In this document: piece by piece, positions 8,263 through 17,884 of the stretch
Numbering within the stretch: position 1 is the first letter of the stretch
Layout: each line of letters starts with the position of its first letter
Assembly: GCA_963664635.1 (NCBI GenBank)
Contig: OY761542.1
Span: 1-64,000 of the forward strand
DNA length: 64,000 nt
DNA from: VXNE01 sp963664635
Lineage (GTDB): Bacteria; Pseudomonadota; Gammaproteobacteria; Pseudomonadales; Azotimanducaceae
Reading direction: 5' to 3'
Notes under the pieces: model-generated
What the model saw: only the letters and a program-made list of their open reading frames with translations
Database searches by the model: none
What the model was told of the DNA's origin: nothing
Program-made: the position numbers and the translations under genes

Positions 8263-8556
8263 CTAACTGAACCCAAGCGTCGAATAGGTCTTCGTCAGAG
8301 TCGTCCCGCCACTAGCCTCGACACCCCGCTGCAAGGCTGCGGCGCCGAGATTTCGAAGGGCCCATTGGCCAATCCAGCTATTGACGACGGGTTGCCCAAG
8401 TTCGCCACAGACGGTGCGGTACTGGACGAGCCACCGCGGACTTGCCTCGATCGCCTTGAACACCTCCAACGTCACGTGCTCATTCAGCGGACGGGGCAAC
8501 TGACCGATGACTTCGTCGACCAGCGCCTTCACTCCCGCAGTTTTCAGGTTTGCCAT
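8263..8556 (-). CDS. Small conserved-looking hypothetical protein
   Basis: 97 residues from the ATG at 8556, which follows a good GGGAGCGATCAAAG ribosome-binding region. The open frame upstream of this ATG is not protein-like. The sequence begins MANLKTAGVKALVDEVIGQL. It contains a stretch VTLEVFKAIEASPRWLVQYR and ends in a Thr/Ser-rich tail. It has no signal peptide or membrane segment and is probably alpha-helical and soluble. I do not recognise the family. It stands alone between a gene-poor region and the ATP synthase operon. Confidence 0.65.
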   Translation of the reverse strand: MANLKTAGVKALVDEVIGQLPRPLNEHVTLEVFKAIEASPRWLVQYRTVCGELGQPVVNSWIGQWALRNLGAAALQRGVEASGGTTLTKTYSTLGFS

Positions 8557-8913
8557 CTTTGATCGCTCCCAATGGGTTGTCAAAGCTACTCGGAGCCAGC
8601 CGCGGGCAACACGCGCTTCCCGCGTTGTCCGCCGAACCACTGGAGACCGATAACGTTGCGCGAGATCCTCGCGGGTAGTGCGGGCTCGCGAGCGCGGGCA
8701 ACATCTCGTGCTGCGCGAAGGGGATGTGCCTTCGCCTGCCAAATGTGAAGAATGAGCGCTACTCTCCACGAGCCCGAAGCAAAAGCGGCGAACTGAACGT
8801 GGGCATTCGTGCTTCCCCAAGCCAGCATTGCATGGGGCGAACATCCACCCGAAGTCGACGCAAGACTGCGCGGTGCCTCGCTCCCGTCTCGGGGACTAGC
8901 GTGAACCGTCCCG
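8557..8913. other. Intergenic region between the small hypothetical gene and atpC
   Basis: About 357 bases downstream of atpC. It contains some GC-rich self-complementary runs around 8600-8710, but no hairpin followed by a T tract that would mark the ATP synthase operon end. In many gammaproteobacteria glmU follows atpC; it is not here. Confidence 0.4.
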
Positions 8914-9336
8914 TCACCGCCGCCTCTTCCTCAACTCCTCCACCGTCCTCTGCCTCCCCGCCGCCTCAGCCAACTGCGCCGCAGCCATCGAGAAGTCGAA
9001 GTCCGCCGACTGGTCCGACAACGAGCGCTCCGCCTGCTCCTGAGCCTCCAGCGCCGCAGCCTCATCAATGTCATCAGCATGCAACGCCGTATCCGCCAGG
9101 ATCGTCACCACACTCGGCTGCACCTCCAGGAACCCCCCAGACGCAAAGAACACGTCCTCCTCCCCATCCTCGAACTGCAACCGCACCGGCCCGGGCTTGA
9201 TCCCGGTCAGCAACGGCGCATGCCCGGGCAGGATCCCGAGTTCCCCAAGCGTCCCGGTCGCGATCACCATCGTCACGGGCCCGGAGAAGATCTCCTTCTC
9301 CGCGCTCACGATGTCGCAGTGCATGGTGGTGGCCAT
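8914..9336 (-). CDS. atpC: F1Fo ATP synthase subunit epsilon
   Basis: 140 residues, the normal length. The N-terminal beta-sandwich is clear (MHCDIVSAEKEIFSGPV, GELGILPGHAPLLTGIKPG, FFASGGFLEVQPSVVTILAD). It is followed by the two-helix C-terminal domain, which can insert into the F1 motor and inhibit hydrolysis. It is the last gene of the atp operon, 64 bases after atpD. Confidence 0.97.
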   Translation of the reverse strand: MATTMHCDIVSAEKEIFSGPVTMVIATGTLGELGILPGHAPLLTGIKPGPVRLQFEDGEEDVFFASGGFLEVQPSVVTILADTALHADDIDEAAALEAQEQAERSLSDQSADFDFSMAAAQLAEAAGRQRTVEELRKRRR

Positions 9337-9400
9337 GGCCCTAGAGTCCTCGCGGTGCGTTCATGGTGAGTCTCGGCTCCGGCTTCGCCAGCTTGCGGGG

Positions 9401-10780
9401 CTAGCTCAGGGTCTTCGCCTTTTCCCGCGCGTCCCCGATCGTCCCGACCATGTAGAACGCCTGCTCCGGCAGGTCGTCCGCGTCGCCGTCGAGGATCGCC
9501 TTGAAGCTGCGCACGGTGTCCTCGCGGGAGACGTACTTGCCGTCCTGGCCGGTGAACTGCTCGGCGACGAACATCGGCTGCGAGAAGAACTGCTGCATCT
9601 TGCGGGCGCGGTAGACGAGGGACTTGTCCTCCTCGGACAGTTCGTCCATGCCGAGGATGGCGATGATGTCGCGCAACTCCTGGTAGCGCTGCAGGGTTTC
9701 CTGCACGCCGCGGGCGGTGTCGTAGTGCTCCTGGCCGACGATGTTGGCGTCGAGCTGGCGGGAGCCGGAGTCAAGGGGGTCGACGGCCGGGTAGATGCCG
9801 AGGTCCGTGATGGCGCGGGAGAGCGTCACGGTGGAGTCGAGGTGGGCGAACGTGGTCGCCGGGGACGGGTCCGTGAGGTCGTCGGCGGGGACGTAGATCG
9901 CCTGCACCGAGGTGATGGAGCCGGTCTTGGTGGTGGTGATGCGCTCCTGCAGGATGCCCATCTCCTCCGCCAGGTTCGGCTGGTAGCCGACCGCGGAGGG
10001 CATGCGGCCGAGGAGTGCCGACACCTCGGTGCCCGCCAGGGTGTAGCGGTAGATGTTGTCGATGAAGAGCAGCACGTCGCGGCCCTCGTCGCGGAACTGC
10101 TCGGCGAGGGTGAGGCCCGTGAGGCCGACGCGCAGGCGGTTGCCGGGGGGCTCGTTCATCTGGCCGAACACCAGCGAGATCTTGTCGAGCACGCCCGCGT
10201 CGGTCATCTCGTAGTAGAAGTCGTTGCCCTCGCGCGTGCGCTCGCCGACGCCGGCGAACACGGAGAGGCCCGCGTGCTCGGTGGCGATGTTGCGGATGAG
10301 CTCCAGCATGGTGACGGTCTTGCCGACGCCCGCGCCGCCGAAGAGGCCGACCTTGCCGCCTTTCGCCATCGGGCAGATGAGGTCGATGACCTTGACGCCC
10401 GTCTCGAGCAGCTCGACGCCGCCGGTCTGGTCCTCGAAGCTCGGCGCCTTGCGGTGGATGGGCATGGTCGCGCGGGCGTTGATGGGGCCCTTCTCGTCGA
10501 TGGCGTCGCCGAGCACGTTCATGATGCGCCCGAGGGTCTCTTCGCCCACGGGCACGGCGATCGGCTCGCCGGTGTTGACGACGTCGAGGCCGCGCGAGAG
10601 GCCTTCGGAGGAGCCCATCGCGATGGTGCGCACGACGCCGTCGCCGAGCTGCTGCTGGACCTCGAGGGTCAGGCCGCTGTCCGTGACCTTCAGTGCGTCG
10701 TAGACCTTGGGGACGCCGTCGCGCTCGAACTCGACGTCGATGACGGCCCCGATGACCGAGACGATGTTGCCAGTGCTCAT
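9401..10780 (-). CDS. atpD: F1Fo ATP synthase subunit beta (catalytic)
   Basis: 459 residues. The catalytic nucleotide site is complete: Walker A GGAGVGKT (about residue 150), the GERTREGNDFYYEM segment with the catalytic Glu, and FIDNIYRYTLAGTEVSALLGRMPSAVGYQP around the Walker B Asp. The C-terminal DELSEEDK motif is present. It forms the alpha3beta3 hexamer with AtpA and makes ATP as gamma rotates. It lies between atpG and atpC. Confidence 0.98.
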   Translation of the reverse strand: MSTGNIVSVIGAVIDVEFERDGVPKVYDALKVTDSGLTLEVQQQLGDGVVRTIAMGSSEGLSRGLDVVNTGEPIAVPVGEETLGRIMNVLGDAIDEKGPINARATMPIHRKAPSFEDQTGGVELLETGVKVIDLICPMAKGGKVGLFGGAGVGKTVTMLELIRNIATEHAGLSVFAGVGERTREGNDFYYEMTDAGVLDKISLVFGQMNEPPGNRLRVGLTGLTLAEQFRDEGRDVLLFIDNIYRYTLAGTEVSALLGRMPSAVGYQPNLAEEMGILQERITTTKTGSITSVQAIYVPADDLTDPSPATTFAHLDSTVTLSRAITDLGIYPAVDPLDSGSRQLDANIVGQEHYDTARGVQETLQRYQELRDIIAILGMDELSEEDKSLVYRARKMQQFFSQPMFVAEQFTGQDGKYVSREDTVRSFKAILDGDADDLPEQAFYMVGTIGDAREKAKTLS

Positions 10781-10847
10781 TTCCTGACCTTCCTGTGCTG
10801 TTCCGTTGCGCTCTGTTCCGTGCCGAAAGCCGTCCGGGCGGGCCGCG

Positions 10848-11708
10848 TCAGACCGCGGCCGCGCCGCCGACGATCTCCGCGATTTCCTGGGTGATCGCCG
10901 CCTGGCGCGCGTTGTTGTAGATCAGCGTCAGTTCGCCGATCAGTTCCGTCGCGTTCTCGGTGGCGGCTTTCATGGCGATCATCTTGGCGGCCTGCTCGCA
11001 CGCCGTGTTCTCGACGACCGCCTGGTAGACCTGCGCCTCGATGAACCGCGTCACCAGCCCCTCGATGAGTTCCCGGGCCTCCGGCTCGTAGAGATAGTCC
11101 CAGCGGTGCTTCATGGCCGCGTCGTCCGCCGCGTCGAGGGGCAGGAGCTGGCGGATCGTGGGCCGCTGCGTCATGGTGTTGACGAAGTCGTTCGAGATGA
11201 TGTCGAGCTGGTCGATGCGGCCGTCCGCAAAGGCGTCAAGCATCACCTTGATACCGCCGATGAGATCCTCCAGCACCGGCTGCTCGCCGACCTCGTTGAT
11301 CGCGGCGACCACGTTGCCGCCGAGGGCGCGGAAGAACGCCGCGGCCTTGTTGCCGATCAGGAGCAGGTCGATCTCGATGCCCTTGCCGTTCCACTCCGCC
11401 ATGGACCGGACGAGTTCCCGGAACAGGTTGGAGTTGAGGCCGCCGCAGAGCCCCTTGTCCGTGGAGACGACGATGTAGCCGATCCGCCGCACCTCGCGCG
11501 CCGACATGTAGACGGGCCGGTACTCGGGGTTCGAGTTCGCGAGGTGGCCGATCACCTGCCGGATGTGGGTCGTGTAGGGCCGGCCCTCGTTCATGCGTTC
11601 CTGGGTGCGGCGCATCTTGCTCGCCGCCACCAGTTGCATGGCGCTCGTGATCTTCTGCGTGTTCTCCACGCTGCCGATCTTCTTGAGGATTTCCCTGCCG
11701 ATGGCCAT
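10848..11708 (-). CDS. atpG: F1Fo ATP synthase subunit gamma
   Basis: 286 residues, the central rotor shaft. The N-terminal helix motif is MAIGREILKKIGSVENTQKITSAMQLVAASKM, and the C-terminal helix contains AMKAATENATELI and LIYNNARQAAITQEI. Both are strongly conserved and pair as the coiled coil inside alpha3beta3. It is 15 bases after atpA. Confidence 0.97.
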   Translation of the reverse strand: MAIGREILKKIGSVENTQKITSAMQLVAASKMRRTQERMNEGRPYTTHIRQVIGHLANSNPEYRPVYMSAREVRRIGYIVVSTDKGLCGGLNSNLFRELVRSMAEWNGKGIEIDLLLIGNKAAAFFRALGGNVVAAINEVGEQPVLEDLIGGIKVMLDAFADGRIDQLDIISNDFVNTMTQRPTIRQLLPLDAADDAAMKHRWDYLYEPEARELIEGLVTRFIEAQVYQAVVENTACEQAAKMIAMKAATENATELIGELTLIYNNARQAAITQEIAEIVGGAAAV

Positions 11709-11723
11709 GGGGGCGGACTCTCG

Positions 11724-13277
<1,554 letters not shown>

Positions 13278-13309
13278 TCGTCTTTCCTCGATTCGTAACG
13301 GCTCGCGGC

Positions 13310-13849
13310 TTACGTCCGGGTGAGGGACTCCGCGAGCTTGTCGAGCTTGCCGCGCACGGAGCCGTCGACCACGGTGTCGCCGGCGCGCACGACGGCGCCG
13401 CCGATCAAGTCTTCGTCCACGACGGTGGAGACCTGGATGTCGCGCTCGTAGCGGCGCTTGAGCGCATCGGTGAAACCGTTGAGTTCCGCGTCCGTCAGCG
13501 CGACGGCGCTCGCGATCTCCACGTCGAGCACGCGTTCGGCATCGGCCTTGAGCGTCTCGAACTGTTCGCCGATTTCCGGCAGAAGGGGGAGGCGCTTGTT
13601 CTCCGCCAGGGTGTGCAGGAAGCGGCGGCCGGCGTCGTCGATCTCGTCGCGCACAACGTCGATGAGGGCGTGCGCCTTCTGGGCGTCCGTGACGGCCGGG
13701 GCCTCGATCAGCGCCTGCACGGTCGGCTCGGCCACGGCGACCGCGGCGAGCGAGAGCAGGCGCGACCAGCGCTCGAGCGCGTCCCGCTCGCTGGCGAGAT
13801 CGAAGATCGCGTTGGCGTAGGGGCGCGCGAGGGTGGCGAGTTCGGCCAT
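13310..13849 (-). CDS. atpH: F1Fo ATP synthase subunit delta
   Basis: 179 residues, the stator cap joining the alpha N-termini to the b subunits. It starts MAELATLARPYANAIFDLA, which is the signature of the delta N-terminal six-helix domain. It ends with GGAVVRAGDTVVDGSVRGKLDKLAESL, the conserved C-terminal block. It is located between atpF and atpA. Confidence 0.96.
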   Translation of the reverse strand: MAELATLARPYANAIFDLASERDALERWSRLLSLAAVAVAEPTVQALIEAPAVTDAQKAHALIDVVRDEIDDAGRRFLHTLAENKRLPLLPEIGEQFETLKADAERVLDVEIASAVALTDAELNGFTDALKRRYERDIQVSTVVDEDLIGGAVVRAGDTVVDGSVRGKLDKLAESLTRT

Positions 13850-13868
13850 GGGGTGCTTTCCCGGGTTC

Positions 13869-14339
13869 CTACAACTCCGCGGCGAGGCGGTTCAGGAGTT
13901 CGCCGTGGCGGTCGCGGTCGATGCTCGCCTCGAGGATGCGCTCGGCGCCCTGCACGGCCAGTGCCGCGACCTCGCCGCGCAGCGTCTCGCGGGCGCGGTT
14001 GAACTCCTGCTCGATCTCGGCGCTCGCGGCTTCCTTCAGGCGCTCGCCCTCGTCGCGGGCGTCCTGTTTCGCCTGCTCGACCATCTGCGCTGCCTGGGTG
14101 CGCGCCTGGTCCACGATGCGCTGGGCTTCGGCCTGGGCTTCCCGCAGCCGTTCGGCCGCCTGCTCCCGCGCGCTCTCGCGATCCTTCTCCGCTTCCTCGC
14201 CGGCGGCGAGGCCCTCGGCGATGGTCTTCTGCCGCTCGCGCATCGCTTCGATCAGGAACGGCCAGATGAACTTGTAGCAGAACCACACGAACACGATGAA
14301 CGTGATGGTCTGCCCCAAGAGCGTCATGTTGATGTTCAT
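13869..14339 (-). CDS. atpF: F1Fo ATP synthase subunit b
   Basis: 156 residues. It has one N-terminal membrane helix (MNINMTLLGQTITFIVFVWFCYKFIWPFL) and a long, charged, Ala/Glu/Arg-rich coiled coil (EKDRESAREQAAERLREAQAEAQRIVDQAR) that forms the peripheral stalk. The length and layout match the E. coli subunit (156 residues). Confidence 0.97.
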   Translation of the reverse strand: MNINMTLLGQTITFIVFVWFCYKFIWPFLIEAMRERQKTIAEGLAAGEEAEKDRESAREQAAERLREAQAEAQRIVDQARTQAAQMVEQAKQDARDEGERLKEAASAEIEQEFNRARETLRGEVAALAVQGAERILEASIDRDRHGELLNRLAAEL

Positions 14340-14391
14340 CTCTTACCTCGTTCCCCGCTGTCTCGTAGGGGAGGAAGGGGGCCGTCGCCGG

Positions 14392-14628
14392 TCAGCCGCC
14401 GACCGCGAAGATCACGTAGAGGCCGATGCCGACGGCGATCATGGGCACGGCGTCCACGAGGCCGAGCACGATGAAGAGCTGCGTGCGGAGCATCGGCAGC
14501 AGTTCCGGCTGGCGCGCGACGCCTTCCAGGAACTTGCCCCCGAGGACGCCCACGCCCACGGCGGCGCCGACGGCTCCGAGGCCCATCATCAGGCCTCCGG
14601 CCACGTACAAAAGAACTGCTAGTTCCAC
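14392..14628 (-). CDS. atpE: F1Fo ATP synthase subunit c (proton-binding ring)
   Basis: 78 residues forming a two-helix hairpin. The polar loop is ARQPEL, and the ion-binding carboxylate is Asp59 in GLVDAVPMI on helix 2. An Asp without the Gln/Glu/Ser-Thr set of sodium-type rings indicates H+ coupling. It is 53 bases before atpF. Confidence 0.97.
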   Translation of the reverse strand: MELAVLLYVAGGLMMGLGAVGAAVGVGVLGGKFLEGVARQPELLPMLRTQLFIVLGLVDAVPMIAVGIGLYVIFAVGG

Positions 14629-14659
14629 TGTCTCACTCCTTGTCTGAGTCCGGTCTTGG

Positions 14660-15493
14660 TCAGTGCTCTTCTTCCACTTCGTACGCCTGGGCCAGGTAGA
14701 CCACGGTCAGCACGGCGAAGATGAAGGCCTGGAGAATGATGATCAGCACGTGGAATACGGCCCAGGCCCATTGCAGTATTCCGCCGAAGATGCCAATGGC
14801 CCAGCCGGCGTACATCAGGGCGATCAGGATGAAGATCATCTCGCCCGCGTAGAGGTTGCCGAAGAGCCTGAGCCCCAGCGAGAGGGGCTTCGCGAGCAGG
14901 GTGACGCTCTCGAGGATGAAGTTGACGGGGGCCAGGAACTTGGGGAACGGGTGGAAGGCGAGTTCCCCGAGGAAGCCGCCGGCGCCCTTCTGCCGGATGC
15001 TGTAGAAGAGGATGAGGACGAAGACGGCGAGCGCCATGCCCATCGTGACGTTCGGGTCCGTCGTCGGGACGATCTTCATGTAGGGCACGCCCAGGACCTT
15101 GGCGAGCTCGGGGATCCAGTCCACCGGGACCAGGTCCATCAGATTCATCAGGAACACCCACACGAAGATGGTGAGCGCGAGGGGCGCGATGATGTCGTTC
15201 CTGTGGCTGAAGATGGAGCGCACGGTGTCGTCGATGAACTCGACAAGCATCTCCACGGCGTTCTGCAGGGCTCCGGGTATGCCGGCCGTCGCGCGTTTCG
15301 CGGCGGTGCGGAAGATGAGGCAGAAGACGATGCCGAGGCCGATGGACCAGCCCATGGAGTCGACGTTGATGGAGAGGAAGCCCATGGACGCGCCCTCCGC
15401 GCAGGGGGCGAACTGCCACGCGTCGTCGGAGCACTGCCCGTAGGTCAGGTTCGTCAGGTGATGCTGGATGTATTCGCCGGAGCTTTCCGCCAT
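14660..15493 (-). CDS. atpB: F1Fo ATP synthase subunit a
   Basis: 277 residues and several membrane helices. The proton half-channel segment contains the essential Arg in LGLRLFGNLYAGE (about residue 210). DLVPVDWIP and GWAIGIFGGILQWAWAVFHVLIIILQAF are also family-like. It starts at the ATG at 15493 and precedes atpE. Confidence 0.97.
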   Translation of the reverse strand: MAESSGEYIQHHLTNLTYGQCSDDAWQFAPCAEGASMGFLSINVDSMGWSIGLGIVFCLIFRTAAKRATAGIPGALQNAVEMLVEFIDDTVRSIFSHRNDIIAPLALTIFVWVFLMNLMDLVPVDWIPELAKVLGVPYMKIVPTTDPNVTMGMALAVFVLILFYSIRQKGAGGFLGELAFHPFPKFLAPVNFILESVTLLAKPLSLGLRLFGNLYAGEMIFILIALMYAGWAIGIFGGILQWAWAVFHVLIIILQAFIFAVLTVVYLAQAYEVEEEH

Positions 15494-15533
15494 GTCTCTG
15501 TCCGCTAGCCTGCTGCGCTGTTCTGTTTGCCGG

Positions 15534-15908
15534 CTACCTGCTTGTCCCGGGCGTCACCAGCGGCGCCACCGCCTGCGCCAGGAGCGCGGCCGTGAGGGTT
15601 CCGAAGAACCCCAGGGGCTCGACCGGAACGAACCGGAAGACCGCGACCAGGAGGAGCGCGGTCAAGGCCCACTTGGCGACACCCCGCCCGAGCAGCCGGC
15701 GCGCCTCGTTCAGCCGCTCGGCGTCTCCGTCCGGGATCGCTCGCCGCACCGCGCCCAGGGCGAAGTACGCGTTCGGCAGTACGACCGTCAGTCCCCCGAG
15801 TACCGCCGACCCTGCCTGCGCCGCCCCCACCATCCACAGTGGCAGCGCCACCGCCGCGACCACGACGACCTGCAAGCCCACGATGCGGTAAGGCTCCGGC
15901 ACGGCCAC
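15534..15908 (-). CDS. atpI: ATP synthase assembly protein AtpI
   Basis: 124 residues with four predicted membrane segments (LQVVVVAAVALPLWMVGAAQAG, AVLGGLTVVLPNAYFALGA, ALTALLLVAVFRFVPV, TLTAALLAQAVAPLV). The PNAYFA motif is typical of AtpI, which assists assembly of the c-ring. It is the first gene of the atp operon, and the promoter should lie in 15909-15999. Confidence 0.88.
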   Translation of the reverse strand: MAVPEPYRIVGLQVVVVAAVALPLWMVGAAQAGSAVLGGLTVVLPNAYFALGAVRRAIPDGDAERLNEARRLLGRGVAKWALTALLLVAVFRFVPVEPLGFFGTLTAALLAQAVAPLVTPGTSR

Positions 15909-15999
15909 GCTCGAACGAAGGGGAGGGTGCGCGAGGCGCGCGCATTATACGGAGGCGGATTGGGGAATTGAAGATCGGGGCGCGGGGGAACCGGGGGGA

Positions 16000-16480
16000 C
16001 TACCAATTCGGTGGGCGGTAGTCTCGTGGATCGAGACAGGCGTCGTAGAACTCTCGATCCATGGACAACCAATCGGTCCGGGCGATGCCTTGGCTCGAGC
16101 TGGCGGTTGGGCTGACGGGATAGGCGCTTGCGATCTTGAGCCAGCGACCGCTGGATCGGGCAATGTCACGGATTTCTACTGCGACTTCCGCGAGATCCTG
16201 ATCCTGGCTGAAGACTACGGCGACATCGAACTGGCCGCCTCTAGCCATGCGAACGACGTCGAGCCCCAGGCGCAAGTCGATACCCTTTCCCGCGGGACGT
16301 AGAGATCTTCCGTGCCCCCATCGGGATGAGTGACGGTTTCGCGGCTGTACCGGAGAGTGCGCGACGTGACGTGCACTCCAGCACGACGCATGGCGGTCAG
16401 TCGGCGAGTCCAGTAGCCGTGCCATCTCGGGTCTCGCTCAGCGGACGGCACGCCGGTGTAGAAGCGCGTGGCCGTAGGGC
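16000..16480 (-). pseudogene. NYN-domain ribonuclease-like remnant, frameshifted and lacking its N-terminus
   Basis: Two leftward frames together give a NYN (PIN-like) protein. Upstream, one frame reads RFYTGVPSAERDPRWHGYWTRRLTAMRRAGV and ends near DLYVPRE (about 16300). The next frame gives KGIDLRLGLDVVRMARGGQFDVAVVFSQDQDL, where GIDLRLGLD and FSQDQDL are the two acidic NYN motifs. The first strand of the fold (VDGxNL) is absent, replaced by the hairpin at 16494-16527. A frameshift and a missing start make function unlikely. NYN proteins are usually RNases. Confidence 0.7.
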
Positions 16481-16484
16481 GAGA

Positions 16485-16530
16485 GAGAAATAACCCCGCC
16501 GGGGCCCTTTCGGGCAGTCCGGCGGGGAGC
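16485..16530 (-). terminator. Strong hairpin, terminator-like on the minus strand
   Basis: A perfect 9-bp stem, CCCCGCCGG (16494-16502) with CCGGCGGGG (16519-16527), and an inner CCC/GGG pairing in the loop. Read leftward it is followed by TTATTTCTCTCTC, as in a rho-independent terminator. It now sits at the broken 5' edge of the NYN remnant, so the gene it once served is not visible. Confidence 0.6.
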
Positions 16531-16785
16531 AATTGCCTGCATGCTAAGCAGCGCGCCGAGCTGCGTCAACAGTCGAAACAGTCGAGTGGCAGGGGGTGTC
16601 TACTGCTGTCCAGACTTCCCTTTGCCGGGAAGCGGGCACGCAGTCGGGGGCTGTGGTTCGTGTGAGCCTCGCACGTTGTCGATGCGACCCTTGCGCTCGT
16701 TCGTGCCGAGACGCGGGATTCACAATGGAAAGACGTTCTTCTATGCTGCCGGACGACAGTGCATCCACGCATCGGAGACGCAGGC
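16528..16785. other. Upstream region of the selenoprotein candidate
   Basis: No gene is recognised here. The last bases hold GGAGACGCAGGC, the likely ribosome-binding site for the ATG at 16786. No confident promoter was assigned. Confidence 0.4.
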
Positions 16786-17334
16786 ATGAAGAGACTCTGG
16801 TTGGGAGGCATGCTGGTCGCGCTGGCCGGCACGGCACTCGCCGATGACTACGCGCAGTCCTGGGGGCCGCCGGTCGGAACCACGGCGCCCGCCATCGAGG
16901 CCCAGGACCAGGATGGCGTGACCCGCGACCTCGCATCGCTGCGCGGGGAGAACGGCGTGCTGCTGCTCCTGAGCCGTTCGGCCGACTGGTGACCCTTCTG
17001 CAAGGCCCAGTTGGTTCAACTGGAAAGCTGGCGGAGCGAGTTCGAAGGCCTCGGCGTGCAAGTCGCGGCCATGACCTATGACAGCCTGGAGATCCTGAAG
17101 GGATTCCACGACAGCGAGGAGCTCGGCTTCCCGCTGCTGCGCGACGTGGACGGACAGCACGTGAACGCGTTGGGCGTGCCCGACGAGGACATGGGCCGCG
17201 GCATTCCGCGCCCGGGCATCCTGTGGCTGGCGCCGGACGGGCGCATCAACGCGAAGTTCGCGGTGCCCGGCTACCGTACCCGGCCACCGTTCGAGGAGGT
17301 GTTCGCCGCCGTCGGCGCGGCGCCCGGCGACTAA
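16786..17334 (+). CDS. Probable selenoprotein: exported thioredoxin-fold redoxin with UxxC motif
   Basis: 182 residues if the in-frame TGA at 16990-16992 is read as selenocysteine (position 69). The N-terminus MKRLWLGGMLVALAGTALA is a signal peptide, so it should act in the periplasm. An AhpC/TSA-type redoxin domain follows: PPVGTTAPAIEAQDQDG, NGVLLLLSRSADW, then Sec, then PFCKAQLVQLESW. This makes U-P-F-C where relatives have C-P-(F/Y)-C. The domain then continues through QVAAMTYDSLEILKGFH, FPLLRDVDG and RPGILWLAPDGRINAKF. Frame and similarity continue unbroken across the TGA. Starting 14 bases after it is a hairpin CCAGTTG/CAACTGG (17007-17023) with loop GTT, consistent with a bacterial SECIS. 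The alternative is a nonsense mutation or base error. selA/selB/selC are not in the window. Confidence 0.8.
17007..17023 (+). promoter_or_regulatory. Candidate bacterial SECIS hairpin
   Basis: A perfect 7-bp stem, CCAGTTG (17007-17013) with CAACTGG (17017-17023). The apical loop is GTT, or GGTTC if the closing pair opens. The loop G at 17014 lies 21 bases after the UGA, within the window I recall for SelB-binding elements (about 16-37), and a G-U in the loop is the usual SelB contact. The element is coding (AQLVQLE), as expected for bacterial SECIS. Confidence 0.65.
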
Positions 17335-17835
17335 ATGGACGCCCTGCCGAACGTGCGGCTCCTGATCCCGCTGGCCGCGCTCCTCTACGTGGGAACGCTG
17401 ATCTTCGTCGGGATCTACAGCGCGACCCGCCGCGAGGGCCGCGGCGACTGGTTCCGCTCGGGCGCGGTGCGGGTGGCGGCGGTGATCGGCGTGGCGATCG
17501 TGAGCGTGCTGCCGACCGAGGTCCTGAGCATCGTCTGGCTCACGCGGCTGCAGGATCACTTCGACGTTACGGCGAACCTGTTCGTCCTGGTGCCGGCGCC
17601 GGTCATCGCGGTGCTAATCGCCTTGCAGGCCTTCGTGCTGGGGCGCGCCTACCGGCCCCGGCCGTTGTTCCACTCGGCGGTCTTCCTGATCGTCCACGCG
17701 GCGACCTACGCCTACTGGCTCTCCCGGCTGTACAACCCGCCAGCCGACATCGCCAGCTACGCCGGGGTCATCCTGGTCGTCGGCGCCATCGTCCTGGCGC
17801 TCTTCGCGCGGTTCGTCTGGCGACGGCCTGGCTGA
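17335..17835 (+). CDS. Four-helix integral membrane protein of unknown function
   Basis: 166 residues. Membrane segments lie at about 9-26 (LLIPLAALLYVGTLIFVGIY), 45-65 (VAAVIGVAIVSVLPTEVLSI), 82-100 (LFVLVPAPVIAVLIALQAFVL), 110-125 and 140-160 (GVILVVGAIVLALFARFVW). Its ATG follows the TAA of the selenoprotein gene without a gap, so the two are co-translated and may work together at the membrane. I do not recognise the family. Confidence 0.75.
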   Translation: MDALPNVRLLIPLAALLYVGTLIFVGIYSATRREGRGDWFRSGAVRVAAVIGVAIVSVLPTEVLSIVWLTRLQDHFDVTANLFVLVPAPVIAVLIALQAFVLGRAYRPRPLFHSAVFLIVHAATYAYWLSRLYNPPADIASYAGVILVVGAIVLALFARFVWRRPG

Positions 17836-17884
17836 ACGAGGCCCAGGTGCCGACGGGCGTCCGGGTTCTTCGAGGGCGCTCCGT

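Noticed and set aside
8590..8720. GC-rich self-complementary stretch considered as an integron attC site beside the small hypothetical gene
   Set aside because: The core sites (GTTRRRY and RYYYAAC) could not be placed, and it is on the start side of the gene, not the end side.
16990..16992. Reading the TGA as a plain nonsense mutation that makes the redoxin gene a pseudogene
   Set aside because: Kept as the alternative but not preferred: the position is exactly the conserved Cys codon, the frame is intact on both sides, and a SECIS-like hairpin follows at the right distance.
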